In this document: positions 1 to 13,259 of the stretch, piece by piece | How positions within the stretch are numbered: the stretch's first letter is position 1 | How the letters are laid out: each line of letters starts with the position of its first letter | DNA from: Zhengitettix transpicula | Taxonomy: Eukaryota; Arthropoda; Insecta; Orthoptera; Tetrigidae | Direction: 5' to 3' | Assembly: GCA_037074705.1 (NCBI GenBank) | Contig: CM073595.1 | Span: 67,012,139 to 67,076,138, forward strand | Length of the DNA: 64,000 nt | Notes under the pieces: generated by a model | The model's database searches: none | What the model saw: only the letters and a program-made list of their open reading frames with translations | Told to the model about the DNA's origin: nothing | Made by a program: the position numbers and the translations under genes

Positions 1-312
1 CTTCTTGTGAAAGACAGATAATACCTACGTCAGCAAGATTAGATAATTTTTCACTCGTTCTCAAGCCAATCATCAGTCATATCGCAATCCAATTCTTTCA
101 ACTAATTTTTCATAATGTAGCTGCATCGCCTACTTACACTTTTGCGAGTTCATCGCGTTTATCTCATGCAAAAAGTTCTAGATGTAAAAACGCAAACAAA
201 GTTTAGATATAAGACTGATATAGGATTCAAATCAAACGGACCATTACGGAGAAAGGATTTTATCACAAATTGTTCTCTAAGCATATACACATATTCTTCT
301 AATAAATAAATC

Positions 313-914
313 AGTGGGTTTGTTTGTTTGTAAGTATATTCCGCATACAAATCCACACCCTTGGAGCAAATTTCACCAAACTTCGTACACGTGCTTTTCC
401 GATCAGGAAACAAACACGTCTACCACCCCTGGGAGCAGCGATGGAAATATTCAAACATGCATAAACGGCCTATATTTGCATCGGATTAATATTTTTAGGG
501 GTCAAAGAGATTGATAGCTTTTTTTGTATAAGTTCAACCCCTTTCGGTATGGGAGGGGATCACCCTTAGGGTTGGGGGTGGAGGGGCATTACAAAAAAAT
601 AACGCGAATACAACCGAGATTGGAGTCAAATCCAGGGTTGTGGATGTCGCTGAGTTTAATTATGACATTCAACTTACCATCTAACCTCCTGGGGCGGGGT
701 GGACGGGGGCGGAAATCTTCAAGCATGCAAACCACGGCCGATATATTCGTCGAAAGAAACTTTTTCCGGGTCAATGCCTTTCGGCATGGGAGGTGAGCAC
801 ATTTAGGGATAGGGGTCGAGGCGTAACATAAAAATAACGCAAAAGCAACCGAGATTGCAGTCAAATCGGGGGTTATGGATATGACAACCCAGGAAACGCC
901 GGGCACCCAGCTAG
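313..914 (+). mobile_element. Helitron-like non-autonomous repeat, copy a
   Basis: This is a roughly 600-bp copy of the most abundant repeat in the window. Its right end reads GCCGGGCACCCAGCTAG followed by T, matching the CTAG|T 3' end expected of Helitrons. Internally, a block beginning near 536 (TTCAACCCCTTTCGGTATGG) recurs near 772, so the copy carries about two ~240-bp internal units. The conserved phrases are 'ggggtggaggggc', 'aataacgcgaa' and 'gagattggagtcaaat'. It has no coding capacity, and the open frames across it are chance frames. The left boundary is approximate. The repeat family is seen directly; Helitron membership is inferred from the terminus. Confidence 0.6.
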
Positions 915-919
915 TAAGA

Positions 920-3555
920 AGTATATGTGCCCAAGAGAATAAGGGAGATTAAATCACATTAATTAAATTAGAATAGAGACCGATAAAGCAATTGTATACG
1001 TATATAATCGCTCTTAATATTTCTTTATAAGCCAGCTTTTCCCCTTCAGCTCACTCCAATGCCTCATTTACCGATACAGAGGTTTTTTTCGCGTGTCTTT
1101 CATTTTTCATCACTGCAGTACTCTTGGATAAACATATATAAAAGCTTTAGTAAAAAATGATGATGATTCCATGTTTCCAAGCTATTGTAAGGAATTAGGA
1201 CTGTAATATACTGAGGCATAGGCAGGCCAAAGGTGAAACAAGCTAGAAAATATTCGTGAGATTAATTAAACTTTCTAATTTTGCTACGAATAAGCTTTTG
1301 TAACTGAAGCGTTATCCAAACAAAAAGCTTGTGAGATTAAGACAAAACTGTATTTCCTACTCGTTTCTTTTTCTGAAATGGTCTCCCCCTGCCCACGTAT
1401 GTTTGCCAAGCTATCCTTTACGAAAGATAAATCAGGTCATGGCACTGTAGATCAGTCTGCAAACATAATAATCATACTCGGTCATCGAACGCAATAGTTT
1501 ATAATCATACTTAATAATAAATAGATTTCACCCTAAATGTTAACATCTATTTTCACACTATATTTTAAAGCCTGTGTAGTTTTGAAAATTAATTGTGGTC
1601 TCTTATGACCGATGAGACGAGATCTATAAACTTTAATTACACGTCGTTTTCGGAGAAGGCTATCAGCATAAAATGTCTTCGACAGATTTAGGGCAGCCTG
1701 AGAACGTTTCAAGCATATAATCCTTATTTTCGCTGATAGTTGTGTAGGTAAAAGACTGTCTTTCACAAACTGTAATGTATGGTGATTACATACACTATAA
1801 CCGAGATTCAAATCAGACTATCACGTTCAGCGTTCCTCACAGTTGAGGCAACATATACTATTCAGACAAGTGTACGAACGAGGCAATTATGGATGGTTTC
1901 TAAGAAGCTTCTTTTCTTGCTGAAGCTTTTGTCATTCAAAGAAGGCTGCTGGTAGGACGGAATTTCTTCTCCTGTTGCGTCAGAAGTTTCTTTCGAGCAT
2001 ACTATTTCGCTTCCTTTAAGCTTCTCTTCAAGGAAGGTTTCGTATTGATTGCTTTACTGTCTCCAAGCGTCTTCATTTAGTGCAAACGACACCAGCGCTC
2101 AGTACAAAAGCAAAATGCCCCAGACTCATAATAAGTAAATAATGACTAACGTTGAGGGCCTTGGCCTACCGAGATGACGGTCATCTGACAAAAGACATTT
2201 TGGATTTAGGAGTAACACGTGGTCCTATGTGATGAAACTCATAACATTACCAGTTATGTAATACAAAGAGGATTAAAAAATAATTTCATCAACATTTTAA
2301 ACAATTACATTTCACAGTATTAAGCTCAAAAAATATCTAATTATATCGGTAAGATTTCCATTCAATACAAGAACTTTTATATCTAACTTAGCTAACGCAT
2401 TCCTTGTATGTACTAACATCCTGTTTTATTACGATGTAAAAGAAAGCTCTGTTGGTTCAATGGCTTCGAAAAATTTTCACAGCCCATCAATTTTTAATGA
2501 AAAATTTCGAAAGAGAACCAGAATGTGAAGAATCTGATCTTTCAGGTTAGATCACTGTACCGAAACCTGGTAAACCTATCAGAAACCTATTTGTAGATTA
2601 TATAATCATCTTTATTTAAGGTGTGACATAAAAGCGCAGGAATCTTAATTATATAACAAATCTATACTATAGAGCTTGCGGCCTCTCAACGCACCATATG
2701 AGGATATAACTAACTTTCGCTCATATTTAGGTGTCGTCAGGTTACTTATAACCCGATATGGCCTGATTAGGGACCAAAACCTGCAGACTGAATAGATGGA
2801 AGATAAATACTATTGTCACTGGAAACGCTAATTTTTTATATAAGATAAATTATATTCGTACAGTCAATTTATATTATAAACAATTCTTATCCATTAAATT
2901 TATATATGACAAATGAGGCACAGAGTAAAAGTGGCTTTAGGAAAACCAAAATCGATAAATGCCACTTTTCAAGCTCCGGCATGTATATATTTTATTTAGT
3001 TTTGAAATTTCCCGTTCATATTTACTTCGTGACTGTAAGGTAAACATTTTGCATGCAACTATTTACGCCTTTTATATACAGTATTGGCTGATTCCAATAA
3101 CATATAAAAATCTCAGCAGTACAGAAATTTCGTAAATGAAATACAGAACATAATTTTTGCACTTCGTTTTATAACTTTACTTGAGGAACTAAACTTATTA
3201 CATCATTTAAACGTTAGGCACGTATTTTTGAATTGAAGGCAATAGTATAATGCCTGGCAAAGGAATGAAATTGTATATTTATGATATTTTATGCAAGATG
3301 AGACTTGGTTTATGTCGTTGGAGATGAAAAAGTCTAGAGAGCCGCGTCAGTCGTACCAGCCATGCGTTGTAGAAAATAAAAAACTGTTTCTTTCCGAAAA
3401 AAAGTTCGAGAAATATAATGTCATTTGAAGGGTTCATCTTTAGCTATTCGTGAATATACTTTCTTGGTTCATGCTGACGTCCTGTGGCGTGCATGTGTTG
3501 GACGTGTTAAAAAACTACTATTCTTCTTTCATCATTTCATTGTCTTCCGAGACAA
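920..3555. other. Intergenic, no gene seen
   Basis: AT-rich sequence with no convincing exon, RNA gene or mobile-element signature. A 92-codon minus-strand frame near 1533-1811 shows no recognisable domain and is probably chance. Confidence 0.6.
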
Positions 3556-3559
3556 AGCC

Positions 3560-3785
3560 AAGCCGAATCGGGCCGTAGGTCAGTAATTAAAGTTGTTACG
3601 TCTGAATCGCGAGGTTCAGAGTTCAATCCCAGTCACAGCAAGGCACCCTGGAAGAGTCGCGACCTCGGGGTTGGTGGGCTTCTCCATCATTTGTTTTGAC
3701 GGTTTCGATTGCATTGACCTCTTCAGATGCAAGTAGGTCCGGTCACAAATGAAGGATCCTGCGTACGTAGGTGATGCGACTTTTT
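3560..3785 (+). mobile_element. Possible tRNA-derived SINE
   Basis: The sequence contains a tRNA-like head (GCCGTAGGTCAGTAA near 3569), then a B-box-like element (GAGGTTCAGAGTTCAATCCC near 3610). A ~140-bp body follows, ending near a T-rich run at 3781. This resembles the organisation of insect SINEs. No second copy with the same body was found in the window and no target-site duplication was resolved, so the call is weak. Confidence 0.35.
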
Positions 3786-3789
3786 TTTA

Positions 3790-4610
3790 TGTCATCGTTC
3801 TGTATTTATGCACTGATTTCAATTGAGAGTACAGGCACGTGCAATGAAACATCTCACCAATATTTACTCTGAATCCTCAATTTAACACCAATTATTGAAT
3901 GAAATTAAAACTAAATATCGTAAGTTTTGAGGCTATATCGATATTTATGTCTCTATTTTGTGTAAGTATCAATTCCCAAGGTAAATTTCAGTTTAATCGT
4001 CGGCTGCCCGAAGCTATTACTGCTCTGAGAGCGGTATGCAGCTTCCAGACCAATCTTCCGTGACGATTTCTAACTTTTTCTCTTCGTTCCTCTCTTAAGC
4101 CCCGTTAACAGGCCCGTACGACGAATCTTTAATGCCTTTAAATAATGCGAAAACACGCTGTCTGTTTCAATTCCTATCATAAACAAATATTTCGCCCTTA
4201 ACGTATTCAATTAGATTTACATAAAAGCCTTTATTATGCCTAAAATAATATTTAAATAAACAATAGCATGAATTTTTTCGGATCGACAAAGACAATCCAA
4301 CCTATTTATTAGCAATATTCCGGAAATGAAAAATCGTTCTAGAAATTTCGGACAGGATATTAATATAAATTTCGATTGTGATTCATCTGCACTAGGTTGT
4401 ATTTACAACAAATATGTAATTTATTAGTAAACAAACCATTAAAAGTAATATTTCCTTGTATAATTTTTTTTCCGTACCAATAAACAAGCCAGAGTAAATG
4501 GGAAACAAATAAGTTAGTTGTTAAATATTTTAGTTTGCTTCGCTACTCTAGAATAGACTTATTTAAAATCGGGAAACTTCTGTGAACATTGTTTTAGAAA
4601 AATTCTATTA
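3790..4610. other. Intergenic, no gene seen
   Basis: AT-rich, no recognisable feature. Confidence 0.5.
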
Positions 4611-4611
4611 C

Positions 4612-5015
4612 TTTTTAAAAGTTTTAATTTAACGTCTGTTTTTGAATTAATAAAACAATTGATGAACTTATAGACACTTTTAATTTTTATTTATATTATG
4701 ACGACGTATCAATATATTTTTGAATCTTCTTCAGGTATTTTCATACAGAGCAGGTATTTACAAATTAATAGATTTTAAGTATAATTGTACAAAGTAAACA
4801 AAGGCAAACGGTGAGAATTTGATAACTGGTAAATCGTTTAGTTGTGCTAGTTTCCTATTTTAATTTTTTTTGTGTAATTTAGTTTGCATTTGTTTACTTT
4901 GTACTATAAATCTAATCATTTGTAAATACCTCCTCTGTAGAATATACAAAAAAAAGTATCGAAACGTCGTCATGATATAAATAAAAAAGTGTCATCAGTT
5001 TTTTTATTATGTTTT
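4612..5015. mobile_element. Inverted pair of Penelope-like element ends
   Basis: Two copies of the same 3'-terminal sequence lie in opposite orientation. The left copy (about 4612-4830) reads on the minus strand and the right copy (about 4868-5010) reads on the plus strand, with a short central spacer. Shared landmarks are a 'tttgtttactttgta' block, 'atttgtaaatacct', then 'acgtcgtcat' followed by 'atataaataaaa' and 'agtgtc'. The same tail ends the Penelope-like element at 23.4-24.5 kb, which identifies the family. The left copy retains a degenerate hammerhead-like core (CTGAAGA ... GATACGTC; the right copy has CGAAACGTC). Penelope-like elements are known for such inverted or partial terminal copies. 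Confidence 0.6.
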
Positions 5016-5019
5016 AAAT

Positions 5020-6030
5020 TGTGTTCTTATCTTAAATATGTTGACATTCTGCAGTCCGTGTGCTGATTTTGAATAACCCTCGAGTGACTATTGATGATGA
5101 AAATTAGTCAAAGTTCAAATTACCCATAATGGAGTCTGCTTTAGCAGAGGAATAGTTCCTTTAAGCTGAGTCTGCTGGCGAGAATGTTTCAATATTTTCT
5201 TTATTTTCAACGTCTAATGATTGATATTTAATTCGAAACGAAATATTATTTTCCCAAATAATGGATCGTACATTTGAATCTTCAGTCATTCACAAGTTGA
5301 AGTAAGTGAAAACAAACCAGAGAAAATGCAACACTACTTTTGTGGGAAATGTTAATATCGTTCATGTCTGAAATAAATTATTCTTGAAATGTTCTGTATA
5401 ACTCGGAAAGGGCGGTTTAAGTTAATAAGATAATGACAAATGTAAGACTATTTTCCAACTATTAAAATCCACATGGGTATAGTTTCACCCCAAATTTTTC
5501 CTGAAATAAAAATAAATCGACCAATAAGCATTGGCAGTTCTTCTTTGTAGGAATTTGCAAAACGTCACTGGCATGGGAAGCACACTTGGCAACACAATAT
5601 AGTGACCTTCATTTCGTTATTCTAGCTTTGAAATATGCGGAGTGTGAGATAAGATCGTTCTATACGTGAGTCAACAGCAGCTATCACAACAGCTTTGGGA
5701 AAATCACAAGGACGCGACTGCATTTCGCGTAGCAGCTTCGGACCTTTACGTCAGTTCTCAGACACTATTTTTAATATCCCTTCACAGTTCGCACTGTACG
5801 GCTCAATCAGTTTCTAAAAAATTGTTAATACCATGATTACTGCTTAATCGCAATATTTCACCTGCAGGAAATTGCCATTTTTTTAAAGAGTATAATGAGA
5901 AAGTATAGAAATGAACTAAAGTTGGAGAGAGAGACAGTAGGACCAACCTACTTAATTCACAAAAACCTTACATTCAACTGCTTAACTAACGCACCATTAC
6001 GACTCCGATAATTCAAAACAATATACAGTA
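5020..6030. other. Intergenic, no gene seen
   Basis: No exon, RNA gene or repeat recognised. A TGTGGGAAA CSL-like word near 5341 is of a kind expected by chance. Confidence 0.5.
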
Positions 6031-6032
6031 TA

Positions 6033-6155
6033 CTAGCTGAGTACCTGGCGTTGCCCGGGTATTTATTTCAATTAACCCGTAGGAGGAATTTATTCGACAC
6101 TAACCTCTTGATAAAAATTTCATTTAACCAACACCAATAGCGCTCGTAAATTAGT
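6033..6155 (-). mobile_element. Helitron-like repeat, copy b (3' end fragment)
   Basis: On the minus strand this fragment ends in the near-palindrome ACCCGG/GCAACG/CCAGGT followed by ACTCAGCTAG and then T. The stem-loop lies ten bases before the CTAG terminus, the layout known for Helitron 3' ends. The copy is truncated: similarity to the longer copy at 12.2 kb stops around 6150. Confidence 0.6.
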
Positions 6156-6159
6156 AACA

Positions 6160-8580
6160 ACATCCTTAAAGTGTGAAAAATGCCTGCGGAAACAGGTTCT
6201 TCTTTTGCGCACTTTGTCGACAGCGGCCTGACAAAGTTAAATATGAACAGTTATTTGGTTGGCCGAGCGCGGTCACCGAAAAACAAAGGAAAACACGCTG
6301 TGCGTGTTGCATTCCGAAAGGGGCGCTCAATTTTTGTAACGAATTGTTTACAATAACAAATAAATGTCATCCGTTGAAACTATCCCTATTTTACAAGGAA
6401 TTGAAAAATGTAACTGTACGTTTCCCTCTATACAGCTATTGACTTTCTAACATCACTATTATGGGTTTTATCTTGCAGTTACAATTTTACAGCTTCCAGT
6501 TACTAACACGTTATTTACTCTGGTAAACAATAATGTTGTGGTGTGTTATATATTACCAGCAATTAAGTGTGTATAGTGTGACAAGCAACACTTCACTTCC
6601 ATATTTACGCGTCTACGTTATCTTCACTACGGTGTTGTATGTTGACAGCACAAATAAGCCACTCTGTTGATTTTCATTAACTGTCCTCAAGACACTTTAA
6701 CGGTTTTTTTTATCGTGATCTGACTCTTTCTTCCGCTTTTACCTTCCCGGTACAGAAACCAAGAATGCGTCGAATGAGACACATATATCAAAACTAATCG
6801 GATCGAACCGTAAAAACTCAAGTGCTTATTACTTACAAGACTGATTTTTTAATCTATGAAAACCTCAACTATTTTAAATACAATGCAAATGATTTAATGT
6901 TTTAGAAGCCTTTGGAAATATTTTCCACGTTCATCTAGTGAACCCTTTAAAGAAAAATATGCGTAAAATATTTATGGCTAGCACGGTGCTTGTTTCCGGT
7001 GTGATGGATCAAAAGAATTTATAAAATAACACTGGTGAACATGTTTCTTTTCACAAGGTTTCTAAATCTAATAAGCTTAGTGCATTATAGAAATCTAAAA
7101 TGGCCCATATGCAGATATTGATTTATCTGAAGAGAAAGGTCTTGTTATTTGTCATAATAATATTTGTTGTTGTGCAGACTCTTGGGCACGAACCCCGGCC
7201 AGATGACTGCCAACTGATCATAGACTGTTCCATTTTGTCCGTTTTGGAAATGAACTTCAATCGATACCTGAAGTTCAAGCCGCTCTTATGAAAGAGGAAT
7301 ATGAAAATAATATCAGAGAAAGTATTATGATTTATTCATTCTTTATACTGACCCTGTAATAGGGTACGTATATATAGAAAATTAGAATGTAAAATTTTTA
7401 ACTTTTAATTAATTTACTAACAATATAATATGGCTCCAAACTTCACAGAATTCCAGCAAACTATGAGTACATTAGATGTAGATTATTATTATCGATCTTT
7501 CTGAGAACCCCGTAGCCTAATAGAAAGCTCCGTTAATCATCAAATATTTCAAATGCTTTATGAATAGATTCTGTGGCTTTATGTTTTTATATGATTAGGA
7601 AGCCTGTTATATAGATTTAAACCGAATTAAGGGAATACTTTTCTGTTCGTAGTTTCGCTCATTGTCTAATGTGAAGATGACTTGTGCCGATGTACGTAAT
7701 AAGAGAAAATATGAACTCTATGAATTAACCAGAGGATTGTGTTTCAATCCGCGGAGACTATTAATCTCTTCTGTGTGTAAATATTTGCTACACGTGACTC
7801 GATGCTAATCCGCATGAATGAAAAGAAGCGTTGTTGCGGAATTAATATTTCTTTCCGACACTAATACACTTACCGTATAGCAGATTCAGTTGAGTTGTAA
7901 GACTATCGAAATTTACAATTCTAGTTTTCTATAGATTAGAACGAACAATTTTAATCACCCTAATTTTATCGAGAAAATTATTAGAAAAGGACCAGAAAAT
8001 ATGGCGACATGTATTAGGATATCCATATTGACTCTAATTCTTAAATAATATGGTTTCCCGAATATTTTAAGCATCGGCTATTTACCACCCCAGCTTCAAT
8101 AAAGGATAAAGGCGGATAGAGGACGAACCACGCCCACTATGAATATTCGCCCATAGTTCTGAATCCGAATTATTTATGAGTAATTTGTGCAAACGTTTGC
8201 ACTTAATGATAAAGTAAACCGTTGTACATTTTGTTTCCGGGGCAGATCGAATCTTACAGCCATGACCTTTCGTGGTAAGTAATGGAGCTTAACCTCCGGC
8301 CTTGCCACACCCATATCAATTCCATTAAAACGGTAAGTTGTCAGCACGTAAACTTGATCTTCATAAAATGAAAGTTTTATTTTCAATATTGAAATGAAAA
8401 CAAAATCATCTGCCTGCAGATACAATTCAGTGAACAAAGGACAAGATAGTTGAGACTTTCCAGACTGGAACGTTAACCTGATTCGTTATTCCTGTAATGT
8501 CTGCTGTCGTCGGCGTCGGCGTCGGAGATAATATGAAGTTTTTCCGTTTCACAGTGAGAGATCCTACCTTTCTTTGTTTG
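6160..8580. other. Intergenic, no gene seen
   Basis: Contains two short plus-strand frames without recognisable domains. One (7100-7291) starts with a hydrophobic segment, but it has no splice context or similarity that I can see. I do not call a gene here. Confidence 0.5.
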
Positions 8581-8599
8581 CCGTGATTCATAAGTCTAC

Positions 8600-9205
8600 A
8601 TTTTATTATTATTATAACTCCATTTGTTTACAATCTGACTAAGAGGCAATAAGTAATATGTATGTTTACAGATATTAATAATAATAATACAATAGTTTTG
8701 TGGAGGAAAGCTTCATTAAACCTTATCCGTATAATGTACATTCTTATCAGTTAGGATTCAATTAGTATACAATTTTTAATCAAAACGTGTTGGTACGTCT
8801 GATGGCTTGAGTTTTTATAGTCTTCTAGGTTCTTCGTCCTCTGAAATTAGATTATGTACAAGTTGAATTTGATGAGCACTTAGTCTGTCTCTGTATTTTT
8901 TGGCATGGTTTTGAATTTCGCTTTTCGCTGTTTGGATTCACACTAGGTACATACCAAGGTTCATTAGTAATAGCACGAAGATTCTTGGTTTGAAACCGTT
9001 CAACTTTGGACTTACACGTAGTTCACCATAGTGTCATTCCATAGATCCATGTGGGTTTGAGGGCAACTTCGTACACTAGGAGTTTGTTGTTCAGGGATAG
9101 CTTCGAGCTTATTTCTATTAGCCAGAATAGTTTATGTAGTTTAATACCCATTTGTTTTCTCTTTTTAAATATATGGTTTCTCCATGTCAGTCTACGGTCT
9201 AAATG
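8600..9205 (-). mobile_element. Jockey-type LINE, C-terminal RT region and 3' UTR
   Basis: Translating the minus strand from about 9205 down to 8860 gives the typical C-terminal part of a Jockey-clade reverse transcriptase polyprotein. Recognisable stretches are LTWRNHIFKKRKQMGIKL, then LNNKLLVYEVALKPTWIYGM, LRAITNEPWYVPS and finally a short tail. About 220 bases of 3' UTR follow. A second copy of that 3' UTR lies at 30.6-30.8 kb. The element is 5'-truncated and lacks the endonuclease and RT core. It abuts another LINE fragment running the opposite way. Confidence 0.75.
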
Positions 9206-9299
9206 AAGTCAGGTTTCGGTGTGATTAATATGTTGACTATTGAGAGTTACTGCTGGACAGTTACTCCTTTTCATCGTGAATATTATGTGCTGCGATTTT

Positions 9300-9724
9300 T
9301 CTTTATTTACTTCTATTCTCAAGAGTTTGAAACCTTCAGTTCACTATATAAAGAAACCAACACAGCAGATACCCCCAATCAAAAACGATGGTTGGCTCGG
9401 AGTGGCCCTGATGAAGCTAACACTTTTGCGAAGTACCTGCTGATGTCTTCAAACCCCACGTCTCTCAATGTCCTGAAAAAGATAGAGAAATTTGGCTTCC
9501 GAAACCAACATGGGACAATTGAACAAATTCATCGGGTAGTCAGCAAGATCTCGAACGCAACAGATACTCCTCCGCTGTATTCCTCGCAAGCCTTTCATAA
9601 GGTCTGGTGTCAAGGGTTATTCTACAAATTAAAAAAATTTGTTCCTCATCAAATATGCCTTATCTTCAAATCCTACATGACTGAAAGAAAATTTTTCGTT
9701 AGGTATCAACAAGTCTACATCTAG
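9300..9724 (+). mobile_element. Jockey-type LINE, internally deleted RT fragment
   Basis: One frame reads QKRWLARSGPDEANTFAKYL, which corresponds to the linker before the RT domain of Jockey LINEs. It then jumps to FGFRNQHGTIEQIHRVV, an RT fingers/palm segment, and ends with VWCQGLFYKLKKFVPHQ and ERKFFVRYQQ. The stretch normally found between these (including the conserved 'YRPISLLP' block) is missing, so the copy carries a large internal deletion and then stops at 9721-9723. It is dead. It is transcribed in the opposite sense to the neighbouring LINE at 8600-9205. Confidence 0.75.
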
Positions 9725-9729
9725 CTGGC

Positions 9730-10929
9730 ATCAATTTTCATTTCTTTCAAATTGTATTTATGGTTTTAAATTTTATTATTGGTATTATATACATTTATTA
9801 TAATAATTATGCATATTGAATGTTACCATCGAGCGATATGAACATTCCTCGTCTGAAAGCCATAAAGCTGGAAAATGAGTTGTAACTTAGCTGCAATGAT
9901 GAATTATTTTCGCCATTATGCGAGTGCATTATCGTATTCCAAACACTAGCAGGTGCAGGAGGTACATGAAAATTGGTCTGGCCTAAATGCGCAGGTAACA
10001 GCAGTTATGTTGGCCTGCAGATCACGTATGACTGGTTTTTAAGCCAGCCCCCTCCACGCCTCCTTCCTGCTTGCTTATCGCCGCCTCTTCAAAGCATTTG
10101 CTATGATCCGTTTCGAGAACGAACTAAAAAAAACTAATGCGATGATTTACACAGTTTGCCTCAGCGCTGGTGGACTACTGCATCGTCCTTGGGAAGGAAT
10201 TTTTAAAGCACAAATATGCCGCTTCATCTTTTATTATTCTTTGTAGTTGTTTAATATTCATTACTCGTGCACTCCTAAGGATATGAAGTCATCGGAGTGC
10301 TGCTTTCTCCGTAAGCGGATCAGATCATAGTCCAGAATACTGCACATGCAGCCTTAAATAAAATATTTGAATAAGATAAATAGTTCTTACATATACACAG
10401 GATGCACACAATCGTGTTGGACTCTGCTTGCTTCCAACTTGAACTTTTAATGTGATTTTAGGACGGAAATTAACCTTATTAAATTATAAAAAAAATAAAC
10501 CAATGGCCTATGATGTTTTATATAAGAGCTTTGTTGAAATAAAACTAATCTGTGGTTAGGTTAAACCACTTAATTTTTCTAAGTACATAATTTCTCTGGG
10601 GATACTTAGTCAACGTTCAGGTTTACTATGGAATATTCCCAGAGGAACAATGTTGACAGATCAAACGAATAACGTACATTTTTTTTTCATTTGGTAAGAA
10701 ATATTCGAAAAGACCTGGCGATTCGCGAGCAATCCTCATGAGCATTTAGAACCACTAAGCAGTAGGAGGAAACACGCGAGGCAATATACAAAGCTTATAC
10801 GGGTCGACCGGCCTGGAAATAAATAAATAAATCACCTCTTGGGTCCCACTTATGTTTATAAAAATGCTAACCCTTTCAAAATAGCGTTGATCAGTTTAGA
10901 CGTAGGCTAAAGAAACTACAATAATCATG

Positions 10930-10974
<45 letters not shown>

Positions 10975-12165
10975 AATAACCTTTCGCGAGCTACTGTTTG
11001 GCGAGCCCTGGTTTAAAGCATGGAATGTAATAATAAAGGAAGGCGTTTAGGCGAGACATAATTCAAACAAACCAAGACAAAGGGCAACTGCAAAATACGT
11101 AGCAAACTGAACATCAAAACATGCTCACAGCATAGTTTCAAAAAGTAATAATTAAATATGCATCATTGTAAAGAGACTTTACATCGCATGTTTTCTATGA
11201 TAGGAGGTCAGGAACAGCCTGAACACGAGAAGGAATTTCTAGAGTTGAAGTTTGGTTGTTATCGTGAAATTGCAGAAAGGACAGCCCGAGGCGTGGAGCG
11301 TCTTTAATCCCGCACTGATTGAAATCGTGCGCCAGCCATTACGTCTCGAAAACATTGCCGCGTAATTGTTCCGCGCCGGGGACTAATGACGATATCGTTA
11401 TAAGCAACAATTTCAACTGGTAAATTGCTTATTGATTATACCGTCCAGGAAAGCCGGGCCACTTTCACAGGAACTGCAACTTGTTTCCTGTGCTATTACA
11501 AAGCCAATCTGCATTTATCGGTCATCGAAAGTGCACTCGATCTCTGGACAGCTTCCGATTTACTCCACTTCAATATTTGTACAATTCCAAAGAAAATTAA
11601 CAGCATTTGTTATGATAACTACACGTAATGAAAACGTTACATGAATGTATTTGCCTCGGAAAATGTACAGGAACAAGGTAAACCGTGATCGTGCGCATGA
11701 GTAGTTTGTTCCTACCATCCTCGTACCTCACTGCCATCATCTTATTCATACCCTCTTATGCTTTTCCAAGCTGACATATATTCCAACAAAATGACTACAC
11801 AGAGATTGTATACACATTGTTGAAGAAGTTCGTCTACCTTTTACTAGACTGCTATTGATACCTTGGAATCGTTGCTAATTCATGCATGGCATTTTTTTTG
11901 GCGCTAACGGAACCATGAATAAAATAAAAGGCTCGTAATTCATTCCGAATCTTTTCCTCCAGTTGAATTATCCTTTATTACTTCCGTATAACATTAAACA
12001 GCAAAATAATGGAACATCTCAGATTGAAAGCTGACAGTCAACGTCATTGCAAACGCTTGTAGTCACTTAGAAATTAAGAGAATATTCAACGACAATTATA
12101 TAGCGTGATAAACGTGAACAAGCATTTGTAAATACCATGAATTAATACGCAATGAAATATATATT
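9730..12165. other. Intergenic with a TA microsatellite
   Basis: No gene recognised. It includes the TA repeat listed separately and two overlapping short frames near 11.43-11.64 kb with no recognisable features. Confidence 0.5.
10933..10970. repeat. (TA)n microsatellite
   Basis: About 19 uninterrupted TA units. Confidence 0.95.
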
Positions 12166-12169
12166 ATAA

Positions 12170-13235
12170 CTAGCTGACTGTAATGCGTTGCCCGGGTATT
12201 TCTTTAAAATAACCGGGAGTAGGAATTTATTCGACACTAACCTCATGGTAACATTTCATTTAACCAGCATCAGTAGCGCCAGTGAAATAAAATTTACCCA
12301 TTTACGTTACACTCCCAGACCTAACCCCTCGGCAGCTAACATCAAATAAACAATAATGATGACTGACGGTATTCGGGAATTCTCTTACTACACAAAATAA
12401 AATTGTCTAAAAAATCACGTTGAATTAAAACGGTAAAAAATACTCGAGAACTTAATAAGTGTAAAACTATTCCAGATACCTTCAAGGAGTAGAGAATAGA
12501 GACCAAAATATAACTGGTACCCTAAGAAAAACAAAAATTTAGCCGGTACCTTAAAAGGATAAAAACCAACCCGAGTAACCTTTTCTCAACCGCGTCCACC
12601 TCCAAGGGGAACATAAAATTTCATCAACCACCATGATTAATGCAAGATTTAAACTAAGCGACTCCGGAATCGACAATAATATCCGTATTTTTTCATTCCT
12701 TTTTATGTTAAACCCTTCCACCTTAGTAATTATTCCCTCCCTTGCCTTTTGAAGTTCAAATTAGACACATAAAATTCTAGAATGACACTATCAAATTAAG
12801 CGACCCCGGAAACATTTAATTCGACGCTAATAATGGCCGTTTAGGAATTTTTTTAAATTCCACCCCCACTCCTAGACGCTGTAGGTATGTCTTGACCACT
12901 CAGTTTTGTTTCCTAGATCGTAAGTAACACGTGTATAAAGTCTGATAGAAATTGGTCAGCGAATTTAAGATTGTAAATGGAAATTTGTTTCACCCCCACA
13001 CTTATGGGATTATATAAATTTAACTGACGTAATTAAACTGGAATTAAAGCCATTAACATTTATAATCCTTGATTTTACACCTATCTCGGTTTGTTTCGCG
13101 TTTATTTTATGTAACGCCCTTTCCACCCCCTTCCTTAATGGTGCTTTAAGGGTTAAAAGTTTCATCGAAATCGGATGAATGGTTTAGGTCTGCATAGGGG
13201 ACACACAGACAGAAATTCATTTATATATATAGTGA
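12170..13235 (-). mobile_element. Helitron-like non-autonomous repeat, copy c (longest copy)
   Basis: This is the most complete copy, about 1,066 bp on the minus strand. The 5' end reads TCACTATATATATAAATG, beginning with the TC expected of Helitrons, and continues into 'ctgtctgtgtgtcccc'. The 3' end reads GTCAGCTAG followed by T. The subterminal hairpin is degraded here (CCCGGGCAACGCA). Homologous internal blocks are shared with the copies at 28.8 kb and 35.5-36.0 kb. No open frame is present. A GA dinucleotide run immediately follows the 5' end. Confidence 0.65.
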
Positions 13236-13251
13236 GAGAGAGAGAGAGAGA
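13232..13251. repeat. (GA)n microsatellite
   Basis: About ten GA units directly bordering the Helitron-like copy. Confidence 0.9.
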
Positions 13252-13259
13252 TTATATTT

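Noticed and set aside
9240..9443. Second frame over the LINE fragment
   Set aside because: It is an out-of-frame reading of the Jockey-type RT remnant.
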